Shown here in pieces: positions 6,906 through 14,420 of a stretch of DNA of 15,038 nucleotides; position 1 is the first letter of the stretch; each line of letters opens with the position of its first letter. The notes under the pieces are model-generated. The model ran no database searches, was not told the origin of the DNA, and was given only the letters and a program-made list of their open reading frames with translations. The stretch is from Brachionus plicatilis (taxonomy: Eukaryota; Rotifera; Eurotatoria; Ploima; Brachionidae). The position numbers were made by a program, and so were the translations under genes. The DNA lies in NCBI GenBank assembly GCA_010279815.1, contig QEOQ01000092.1, positions 141,216 through 156,253 on the forward strand. Direction: 5' to 3'.

Positions 6906-8705
6906 TATGAAAAAAAATAAAAATTAAGTTACTGATGTAAGAAATTAGAAAAAAGAGGTAATAGAAAAAAAAAAAAAAATTTTATTTAATTTTGATAACT
7001 AAATAATTTAATTTGGCACAAAAAATATAAAAATGTAAAATTATTTTGATTTTGAATATTGAGAACTCTCTTTACCTATTTTTGTTATTTTTTTTATTAT
7101 TTGTTTGAGCTTGAAGTGGTCATTTATTACGTAATAAAGTTATTAATTAATTATCTCTTATTATTTTGCGTCATAAAAAAAGTATCACCAGAATCTAACA
7201 GGTCTGGATCATAAACAGAATTGCTAACCATGTTAAAGATTAGTTTTGCTGTGCTCGATATTTTTAAGAGTCCGTGTTCATGTGTAATTACATTAACATT
7301 AAGAGAATAAAGGAATTAATGGGAGATTTTGTAAGAAAAAACTCTTTTTATTAATAAAATAAAAAAATGAAAAAAATAAATAAAATAAATAAAAGAGAGC
7401 TCAGACCATTCAATAGAAACACAATTAATAAACGGATTATTTGATAGAAAAATTAGATAAAAAAGTGGTAGAAGTTTTAGCTTTAGAAAAAGAATCCAAA
7501 AAGTTTATTAAAAAATATTTGCTGAGTATGAGTAATAGTTTAAATTGAAAATATTTTTGCTTGCTAATTAATTTTTTAATAAAATACACTCCAAAAATAT
7601 GAACTCAGAAATTTAGAAATAATTTTCTTTCTACAAAAGACAAGTAGAGATTTAACACAACTTTCGAATTTTTAATTCAAATTTTTTTTCTTTTATTTAA
7701 AAATAACTTTAACTGAGATTGATAAATTTAATTTAATATAATTTTTCGAGCTAAATTTTGTCACTAGAAAATTTAGAGTAAAATTTAGGCTTCTAAATAA
7801 ATATAAATTCATTTTCAAATTTCTCAATCGATATTTTTTGATATCAATAAAAATTGAAGGGGTACCGCGAGCAGTTTGAAATTGTCATAGGTCTCATTTT
7901 CAACCCGTTGATAAATACATTGTTTGAAGTTAAATAAAAGAATTTGAGAATAATGACTGGGTAAAAGGTTATTTTTATCTAATCTTGATTATCTGCCCCT
8001 TTCTTTCAGCAAAAAATAACATGAATAAAATAAGTTAATAGTAGAAGTTTTTATTATCTTAGCAAAAAAATAAAAATTAAATATAAAAAACTTTTATGAA
8101 TGATGTCAAAGGGTGGTTTGTTTGGGATAAGGTTTTTTATTTTCTAGAAATAGAAAACAGCCATTCTAAGCCAAACATATAAAGTATTTTGAAAAAAAGA
8201 TAAAAAAATTAAATTTTACATAGAAATAAGCAGACTTGTGTTTCAAAAATAGAATTTTGGAATTTTTCAAGAATTTTTTTGAAAAAAAGTTTAAAGGAGG
8301 AACTAAAACTGAATTTTCTTTTGTAATGTCTCATTTAATGTGAAAAAAATATTTTTTTTCTCTAAAAAATACAAAATTTTATTTTTTTTTTTGAAAAATA
8401 GATTTCACGATTAAAAATAAAAAAATTAAATAAATTCATTTCTGCCTCTCTTTCGACTTAGTCAGGACGGCCTGCTTTGATCTGAAAACCAGTAATACTA
8501 TTCTCCAATTCTCTTTTCTCTAGTATCCAATCTGATGATATAGAAAATAATTTTTTGTCTTTAAAAATAATTTAAAAATTTTTTTTAAAATACATGTCCC
8601 AAGGATCTTTAATAAGTTTAATGTTGTTTCACATTTTTTTTTTCATTTTTTTTTATTTGTATTTCATTAATATTTAATATTTATTTAGAACTAAATTAAT
8701 TAGAC
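6906..8705. other. Intergenic AT-rich DNA
   Basis: No gene seen. Local points are a GC-richer patch at 7858-7910 with weak similarity to 14834-14868, a 7-bp hairpin TTTTCTA/TAGAAAA near 8140-8157, and a GC-richer patch near 8440-8500 that I could not assign. Confidence 0.5.
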
Positions 8706-8790
8706 GTGAACAATTGTTCACATAATCTCTGGACACACATTTGGTGACCAAAAGCTGGTCACATAAAAAAAAATGTTCACCAGATTTTAG
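8706..8790. repeat. Inverted repeat bounding a composite block, left arm
   Basis: The arm opens with GTGAACAATTGTTCAC at 8706-8721, a perfect 16-bp palindrome. The stretch 8715-8753 matches the reverse complement of 11282-11320 in 37 of 39 bases. Further GTCACA and GTTCACC words follow to about 8782. Repeated GTTCAC/GTGAC words look like clustered protein binding sites at a DNA transposon end. The two arms enclose about 2.6 kb of LINE and SINE debris. I find no target duplication outside them. Confidence 0.6.
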
Positions 8791-9344
8791 TTTCTAAATA
8801 TAAAATTTAAATAATTTGAAAAAGACAAAAATTAAAAATCGCTATTTTCTAATAAATTTTGAATCTTGTTATGATTAGGATAAAAATTACAATTTAGATT
8901 GCATCACTCTATTCACTCTAAGTTTTCAAAAAAAATTTTCAGTTGAAATATTAAAATAATGATGAAAATATTGATTTAAAAAATTTTCAGACAAGTCTCT
9001 GAAATTGGTTTGGTACGTGCTAGACGTAAATGTGAAAATAATAGTTGCAAAAAAATTTTATAATACCGTGTGATTTATGTGGAGAATTAATGAAAAACAC
9101 CAAGGTTGTAAAGTTGCATATGGAAAAAAAAAATAAAAATATTTTTTTTATTTATTTATTAAATGTGAACAAAAGTTAAATAAGACAATCGTCTATCTTT
9201 TGATGTTTCATCAATTGATAAAAATTTAATTATCATTGAAATCAAATTTTCATAAAAAAATTTTTTTAAAGAGAACATACCGTAAACTCGTGACCATTCC
9301 TCTTGGAACAATGTCAAAATTTGGTTTTATTGCATACGGAACTA
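8791..9344. other. AT-rich filler inside the composite block
   Basis: No coding signal. The last 50 bases, about 9290-9344, are GC-richer and form the insertion site of the SINE-like element that follows. Confidence 0.45.
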
Positions 9345-9367
9345 ATACCATCGAAACCATGTTGTAA
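9345..9367. repeat. 23-bp target site duplication, left
   Basis: This 23-base word, from ATACCATCGAAACC to TTGTAA, recurs without mismatch at 9580-9602. The flanking bases then differ on both sides. A perfect repeat of this length around a 212-bp insert is the mark of target-primed reverse transcription. Confidence 0.85.
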
Positions 9368-9579
9368 CTTAAATTATATTTTATTTTTTTATTTTTTATT
9401 TTTTTTTATTTTTTTTTTATTATTCAATTTTAAATTGCCTTTGAGGCTGAAATTAATAATAATAATAATTAATTACAAAATATTCCTAACAGGCTGGCTG
9501 AAAAGAAGGCACTACGCCGTTCTGAGCTGCCAAGAGGAACTATTCCCTCTAAATTATAAATTAAATAAATAAATAAATT
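9368..9579 (+). mobile_element. 212-bp SINE-like (or truncated LINE) insertion
   Basis: The insert lies exactly between perfect 23-bp duplications. It begins T-rich, then shows GCCT-TTG-AGGC at 9437-9447, an (AAT)n run at 9454-9470, a GC-richer block at about 9490-9535, a hairpin AGAGGAA/TTCCCTCT with one bulged C at 9533-9550, and an AAATAAATAAATAAATT tail at about 9562-9579. Plus orientation is chosen because a hairpin followed by an AAAT tail matches retroelement 3' ends. The T-rich left end could instead be a minus-strand A tail, so orientation is not certain. Two hairpin-plus-tail modules in a row suggest a dimeric element or one 3' end inserted into another. It encodes nothing; the open frame at 9303-9572 crosses its boundary and is rejected. 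It would have been mobilised by a LINE enzyme. Confidence 0.7.
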
Positions 9580-9602
9580 ATACCATCGAAACCATGTTGT
9601 AA
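9580..9602. repeat. 23-bp target site duplication, right
   Basis: Exact copy of 9345-9367, directly after the AAAT tail of the insertion. Confidence 0.85.
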
Positions 9603-9851
9603 AATTTTTTTATTTTTTTTAGAATAAACCTTGACGTCTAACTTTAAACTAAGAGTAAGCGCAAAAGTTTGATTTTATTCTTAGAATAATTTCGAATTTA
9701 TTTTGTAATAAACTTAAAAAATTGTAGAGTTAAATTCGAAATTAAAAAAAATTAAAAATTAAACTTTATTCTAATTTTTGTATTTATTCTAAGAGTAAAA
9801 GTTAAATTCGATTAAAAATTAAAAATTAAATTTAAATTTAAAAATTAAAAA

Positions 9852-9932
9852 ATTCGATTTAATAACCAAAAAATTCGATTTAATAACCAAAAAAAATTGT
9901 ATAAAAACATTTATGTTTTGTATAAAAACATT
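9852..9932. repeat. Two successive 21-bp tandem duplications
   Basis: ATTCGATTTAATAACCAAAA begins at 9852 and again at 9873. TGTATAAAAACATT begins at 9898 and again at 9919. Both pairs have a 21-bp period, although their sequences are unrelated. This may be replication slippage. The same region upstream (9700-9850) repeats AAATTCGA words in a looser way. Confidence 0.6.
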
Positions 9933-10039
9933 CATTTTTTATTTTGCCTAATAATTTTACCATTTTCGTCAAGAGGTAGCCTTTTTTACCACTTTTCGTT
10001 GGTGTTAATTGATTTGAGCATGAGACACCACCAATATCT

Positions 10040-10850
10040 TCAAAAAATTAAAGAAAGACAATAATCAAAGTAAGGAAGGATAAATAAAAGTTTTAAAAAA
10101 TTTAACTTTTACCGAAAAAGACAAATAATAAATTTTTTTAATATAAAAGAGTCTATAGTTAATAAGCTTCCGAATTTCACTTACATGTTGACCCAACTCT
10201 AGTTTTGAATCTAGAGTGACTCCAAGTAGATTAAATTTTGTGATCACTTCAATTTTAATACCTTCAATTATAAGACATTCAGTATAAGTATATTTTAACT
10301 CGTTTGTAATAAACATACTAAAATTCGTTGATTAATTAATATCTATACAATTAAAGTTACACCATTTAAAAAAGTGGGCAAATATTTCGAGAAAATTCTG
10401 TAATTAAATCCTCAAGATTAATGTGATCAGAATAAATTGTTGTATCATCAGCAAATAATTTCGATTTAAGATTAATTAAATACATTGGCAAGTCATTGAT
10501 AAAAATTAGGAAGAATAATGGGCCAAGAACGGCACCTTGTGGTATACCCAACTTGATCTTCTCAACTCCTGATCGACGTTTTCATATTTTTACAATTTGA
10601 CTTCGATTAAAAAAATAATTCCTAATTAGGTCCAAACTGGTATTAACAAAACCATAATGAAACAGCTTTGAAAGTAATAGATTATTTTCCACAGTATCAA
10701 ACGCTTTTTTAAAATCGATTAAAAGCAAAATAGCTATTGATTTTTTATCTCGAATTTTGTTTAAATCTGAAATTAGATCATGGAGGGCAGTTTCACAAGA
10801 AAAACTTTTCCTGAAACCATGTTGACCTGAAAAAAGAATCTTGTTGATTT
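10040..10850 (-). pseudogene. LINE-B reverse transcriptase fragment with catalytic motifs, broken
   Basis: Read on the minus strand, this is the central part of a non-LTR reverse transcriptase. In order there are FSGQHGFRKSFSCETAL (motif 2), ILLLIDFKKAFD (motif A), FHYGFVNTSLDLIRNYF, GIPQGAVLGPLFFLIFINDL (motif B), KLFADDTTIYSD (motif C, catalytic Asp pair at 10444-10449) and FNLLGVTLDSKL (thumb). The catalytic Asp residues are intact. Breaks are a TGA at 10582-10584, a frameshift near 10366, a TAA near 10335 where a Trp is usual, and a frameshift near 10075, after which PYFDYCLSL is still readable. It lacks its endonuclease, the first reverse transcriptase motif and the 3' end. At its 5' side it is fused in frame to a different LINE family, so the open frame 10582-11145 spans both. 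It is younger or better kept than the LINE at 1207-2290. Confidence 0.88.
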
Positions 10851-11275
10851 TAAAAGATGATCTCCATTTAAAACTTTTAATTTTCCTGATTAGGTTTATT
10901 TTGGAAATTTGTTTTGAATTGATAATTTTCAAATGTTCTTTGTAATTGATTTTGGGATCTAGTTTAATACCAAGGAATGTCGGATTTGGGTCAAGAGGAA
11001 TATGTGAGTTCCAAATTTTTATTTTCATTCCATATCTTTTCTCATAATTTTTTCGAAGGCCAGCTTTGGTAAATGTTGTGTAGCAAGTTTTTTTTTCGTT
11101 AATTTTAAATCCCCATTTTTTGCAGTACTCAATGATTCTATTCACTGCCTTTGCGGCAGAACACTAATACCTCTATAGTTATTAATATCATTTATTTTGC
11201 CTTTTTTTTTAAACAAAGGTGTTACGAGTGCAGTTTTCCATTCATCTGTACTGCTTAATAATATATTTTTTTATC
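10835..11275 (-). pseudogene. LINE-A reverse transcriptase fragment with internal deletion
   Basis: On the minus strand 11265-11165 reads STDEWKTALVTPLFKKKG and NNYRGISVLP, the first motif of a non-LTR reverse transcriptase. It then jumps, with a frame change near 11155-11165, to AVNRIIEYCKKWGFKINEKK, CYTTFTKAG, LDPNPTFLGIKLDPKINYKE and INLIRKIKSFKW, the thumb region that normally lies some 200 residues later. The whole palm with its catalytic aspartates is therefore missing from this copy. CTGCC and GGCAG flank the jump and can pair, which may have helped the deletion. The fragment runs into LINE-B without a stop, near residues KINKILF (about 10831-10854). Its motifs differ clearly from LINE-B and from the LINE at 1207-2290, so it is a third family. 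It begins next to the inverted-repeat arm at 11282. Confidence 0.8.
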
Positions 11276-11281
11276 TATGTA

Positions 11282-11354
11282 TTTTGGTCGCCAAATGTGT
11301 GACCAGAGATTATGTGAACAAAATGTTGACATTTTTTCGTGAACAATTATTCAC
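11282..11354. repeat. Inverted repeat bounding a composite block, right arm
   Basis: 11282-11320 is the inverted partner of 8715-8753. GTGAACAATTATTCAC at 11339-11354 matches the palindromic tip of the left arm in 15 of 16 bases. Between them this arm carries about 25 extra bases flanked by GTTCAC words, which the left arm lacks, as if lost or gained by slippage between direct repeats. It directly abuts the LINE-A fragment. Confidence 0.6.
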
Positions 11355-11870
11355 ATATTCCCCTAGGCCCGATTAAAATTTTCAATTAAAGTTCTCTAAT
11401 TTTTTTGGAAAAAAAATATCAATCGATAGTTCTCAAATACTTGAAGAATTTTTAGAGTAATTTCATTTGCCTCAAGTAACATTTAATGTTTCATTAAAAG
11501 CAATTACACAATCATTTTGAGGCATGATTAAAAATAGTAATTTCTTGTCTCTAGTGCCAATTGATTTATGCTCTTGTTTTATTCTTTTAGGACTCGAATC
11601 CCGATATCAAGTAAATTTATAATCAAGGATTAATAAAGGAAAAAAAAAAGTCAATTAGTTTCGCTTAATTTATATTCAAATTGTTTTCTAGAAAATCGAT
11701 AATTGCTATTTGAATTTTATTACCGAAACAAATGTGAAATATCATACTAAAAATTATATCCTTTTAAATTATTTTAAGTGAAAACTATAATAATCAGTCT
11801 TGCCACTTTTTTATCGAATTTTAAATGGCTTTGAGAAATAAAACTTTTTTGTCACAAAATTTTTTTTTTT
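11355..11870. other. Intergenic AT-rich DNA
   Basis: No gene, RNA gene or clear repeat seen. Short GC-richer spots (CCCCTAGGCCC near 11361-11371) have no partner in the window. Confidence 0.5.
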
Positions 11871-11980
11871 TAGCATTGGCTCAGATCGAGTAAAAGAATT
11901 AAAATAAATAAAATTATATATTGAGGACATGGAAACTAAACGGAAATCTGTTGCTTAATTATTTAGTTTCCGAATAGCGG
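11871..11980 (+). repeat. Dispersed ~100-bp repeat, copy 1
   Basis: It starts TAGCATTGGCTCAG, later has GAGGACAT and AAACGGAAATC, and ends TATTTAGTTTCCGAATAG. GGAAACTAAA at 11931-11940 pairs exactly with TTTAGTTTCC at 11962-11971, and CGGAAA at 11941-11946 can alternatively pair with TTTCCG at 11967-11972. It aligns with the copies at 12787 and 13736 in the same orientation. Confidence 0.5.
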
Positions 11981-11989
11981 AATTGATGG

Positions 11990-12510
11990 TGATGAAAAAG
12001 GGAAAATTAGTCCTAAGGCTATTGAGCCACATTCCTGGCACCTTTTTATGGTGACAGAGGATTTTATTTTTTTGATAAAAAAAGTAATTCTAAAAACGAA
12101 AATTTTTTTTTTTATTTCTTATAGATATTCTAAAAATTGTGATTATTTTGCATTTGTGGTATTTTTATTTTATTTTTTTAATGGAAGAGTTTTGAAAAAA
12201 TTTTATTTTTTATTCGTATCAAATTTATAAAAATTATAATTATTTTTGGTAAATTTTTTTTGTTTTTTTTTAGAATTTTGCTGCATTTTAATTAAAATTT
12301 TTAATAGAAGAGATAAATTTTTTTATTGTCAAAATATTTCCTTGTTTGATCGATTCTTAAATTCAAGATCCGAAAAAAAAATTTAATTTGTCTTTTAAAA
12401 AGTGAGAAAAATGAAATTTTATAAATAATTGACAGAGAATTGAAGAATTTATTAAGGCATCTGTTTTTGCGAGTAGTCAATATTTCTTTTATAACATAAA
12501 AAATTATTCT
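11990..12510. other. Intergenic AT-rich DNA
   Basis: The open frame at 12048-12230 is almost entirely Phe, Tyr, Lys, Ile and Val from A/T runs and is rejected as a gene. CACC and GGTG near 12040-12054 could form a small hairpin. Confidence 0.5.
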
Positions 12511-12511
12511 A

Positions 12512-12554
12512 ATTTAGTTGTATTTATTTATTTATTTATTTATTTAGTTGTATT
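12512..12554 (-). repeat. (TTTA)n run inside a 13-bp direct repeat
   Basis: ATTTAGTTGTATT at 12512-12524 recurs at 12542-12554 around a TTTA microsatellite. On the minus strand this reads as an (AAAT)n tail flanked by a target duplication. That would fit an extremely truncated retroelement that left only its tail. Slippage within the microsatellite is an alternative. Confidence 0.45.
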
Positions 12555-12786
12555 GAAACTGTTAAACTGAAAAGTGACAGAATTATCAAGAGAACATCTT
12601 TTTTTTTTAATTTACATCTTTAAATTGATTTTAAATTTTCTTTTAAATTCAAAAAATCAGTTGAATATTTAATGCCTAATTTTATAAAAAGGTTCTATTT
12701 AAATTAAAAATAAATTTTTTTTTTAATTATCATTAGATTTAATGAAAAAAATTTATTTAGATTTAAATGTTCTTTTTTGCATTAAT
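12555..12786. other. Intergenic AT-rich DNA
   Basis: Non-coding AT-rich sequence between the TTTA run and the second copy of the dispersed repeat. Nothing recognised. Confidence 0.5.
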
Positions 12787-12876
12787 TAGCTTATGTGGCT
12801 TCAGTATTAAATAAAAATAATTAAAAGGACAACAACAAAAAATTAAACCTTAACCCATTACTGAATGTTTTAGTTT
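12787..12876 (+). repeat. Dispersed ~100-bp repeat, copy 2
   Basis: It starts TAGCTTATGTGGCTT, then has AAAGGACAACA and AAATTAAACC, and ends TTTTAGTTTA. It is closest to copy 3 at its left end. The CGGAA/TTCCG arms present in copies 1 and 3 have decayed here. It lies 916 bp after copy 1 and 949 bp before copy 3. Confidence 0.5.
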
Positions 12877-12879
12877 ATT

Positions 12880-13180
12880 TTTTTATTATTTAATTGTTTA
12901 TCTGTGACAAGCTAAGGATCCTTAAGATTAAATAAAAAAATCAAAATACAAAAAATTAAAAAGATTAAATATAAGAATGATATATATAATATCACATAGA
13001 TTATCTTAAAGGAGGCAATCTTATCACACATTATTTTCTGATATTTTTTTATTTTTTATTATTTCCAATAATTTTGTCCAAGTCATTTAAAAAAAGACAT
13101 ATTTTTTTTAAACTAGGGAGAGATAATTAGATAAAAATTTGAAAAAAAAATGTTTTAAAAAATAATAATTTGTTTCTGTT
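12880..13180. other. Intergenic AT-rich DNA
   Basis: No gene seen. A 12-bp perfect palindrome TAAGGATCCTTA lies at 12913-12924. Confidence 0.5.
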
Positions 13181-13181
13181 T

Positions 13182-13240
13182 CCGTTTCTGACGTGGTCAG
13201 AAACGGCCCTTGCCAAAGAATAAAATAAATAAATTTATTA
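13182..13240 (+). mobile_element. Probable LINE/SINE 3' end: 10-bp hairpin and AAAT-type tail
   Basis: CCGTTTCTGA at 13182-13191 and TCAGAAACGG at 13197-13206 form a perfect 10-bp stem with loop CGTGG. It is followed by CCCTTGCCAAAG and an AATAAAATAAATAAATTTATT tail region. The layout matches the 3' ends at 9533-9579 and 6858-6899 but the stem sequence is different. A perfect GC-containing stem of this size is unlikely by chance in such AT-rich DNA. The rest of the element is not recognisable. Confidence 0.6.
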
Positions 13241-13735
13241 GGAACTAGGAAGATGAAGACAAAGATTATGTAATTTGGGGCAAATTGAAGTTCATGATCA
13301 AATGTAAATTTTAAACCAAAATTTTTAGCTTTTTATTGAAATAAAAGGTATCTTTTATTCAATTTTTAATAAATGACTAAACTTTATTAAGCATGATTTG
13401 TTTAATCTTTAATTAAATGGAAAATGATATGAATTTTATCTATCGTAAAAAATAAGATTTTAGAAGAATCAATTAAAGATCAATCAGAAAAAAAATATTT
13501 TTTTTAAATTAAAATAATAAACAACTTATGTTTAATTAAAAAAAAATAGAAAAAAAACATTAATTTGACTTGCACGTAAAGCATTTCAGTGGTTTCCTTT
13601 TAGGGTCAAATTTTTTTTACAAAATAAATGAAATTTACCATTAAAAATAGTAATATTAAAAAATATTTTAAAAATTTAATTTTTTTCAACACTAGACAAC
13701 AAAAAATAAAAATTGTTTATTATTTTTGTATTATT
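13241..13735. other. Intergenic AT-rich DNA
   Basis: Frequent stops on both strands and long A and T runs. Nothing recognised. Confidence 0.5.
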
Positions 13736-13830
13736 TAGCCCGTGTGGCTTTAAGAGTCAATAAAACAAATAACAGGGACAGTAAAAAATAAAACGGAAGT
13801 CCATTTACAAAATATTTAATTTCCGGATAG
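13736..13830 (+). repeat. Dispersed ~100-bp repeat, copy 3
   Basis: It starts TAGCCCGTGTGGCTT, then has CAGGGACAG and AAACGGAAGTC, and ends TATTTAATTTCCGGATAG. CGGAAG at 13794-13799 can pair with TTTCCG at 13820-13825, with one G-T pair, in the same position as the stem of copy 1. Confidence 0.5.
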
Positions 13831-14119
13831 CTGCACTTGAATTTATATAAAAATTTGTATCCTAATTAATCTGACATTAATTTGCTAAGGTTATAAAAAT
13901 TTTGATTAAATAAAATTTAGAATAGAAAGTAGATAAATATCATTTATTTAAACAATTCGTGGAATTTGATCAATAAGCAATAATTATCAAATGTTTATAA
14001 CCTAATAAATACAGGAAATTGAATCCAAGTAAGAACAATAAAAATAAAAAAAATTTTTCCTTAATTACAAATTCTTATTTTTGATCGAAAGACCAAAAAT
14101 CAATTTTTATATTTTATTT
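13831..14119. other. Intergenic AT-rich DNA
   Basis: No open frame or repeat recognised beyond a shared GCTAAGG word that also follows copy 2 of the dispersed repeat. Confidence 0.45.
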
Positions 14120-14420
14120 TTTTTATTTTGCTGAGAAGTCTGGAGCTCAGCGCCTAGCGCAAATTATTATGAATCCAATTAAATTCGCCTCTTATCGGGC
14201 TATGTTTTAGATTAAGTAAAAACGCATTTAGGTGCTTATCTTTTTCATTTAATGCCGAATACAACTCAAGGCTCTAAGTAATCTGCTAAAATTTATGGTC
14301 TTAACTTTACGCTACGATTAAACTCGCCGCTTGATATTACCATAGCATGGCTGTGTTAATTAATTACACATATATCTAAATTCTTAAACGTCTGTAAATA
14401 TTCGGACATCGATAGACAGG
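14120..14420. other. GC-richer patch, unassigned
   Basis: This stretch is visibly richer in G and C than its surroundings and lacks long homopolymers. One plus frame reads for about 20-25 residues at a time between stops, for example IYGLNFTLRLNSPLDITIAW, but I do not recognise a family, and the minus strand is no better. It may be a decayed exon, a transposon fragment or a non-coding element. Confidence 0.35.

Noticed and set aside
7872..7906. Similarity to 14834-14868 (CAGTTT, then ATTTTCA-R-CCC at equal spacing) as two copies of a transposon end
   Set aside because: Only about 20 of 35 positions agree without gaps, and no partner arm or duplication is visible at either site.
8440..8500. 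GC-richer patch with CAGG-ACGG-CCTG as another retroelement hairpin end
   Set aside because: The stem is only four base pairs and the nearby A-rich tract lacks a clear AAAT tail, so it falls below the other examples.
9303..9572. 89-codon open frame on the plus strand
   Set aside because: It crosses the boundary of the SINE-like insertion and its target duplication, and half of it is Phe and Leu from a T-rich run.
9890..10035. Minus-strand stretch with LDENGKIIRQNKK, thought to be a FLYWCH-type zinc finger end
   Set aside because: Only a few residues fit, the expected Cys and His ligands are missing, two frames look equally plausible, and stops interrupt it. Not enough to call.
12048..12230. 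60-codon open frame on the plus strand
   Set aside because: Low-complexity Phe/Tyr/Lys/Val product of A/T runs. An apparent membrane protein here is a composition effect.
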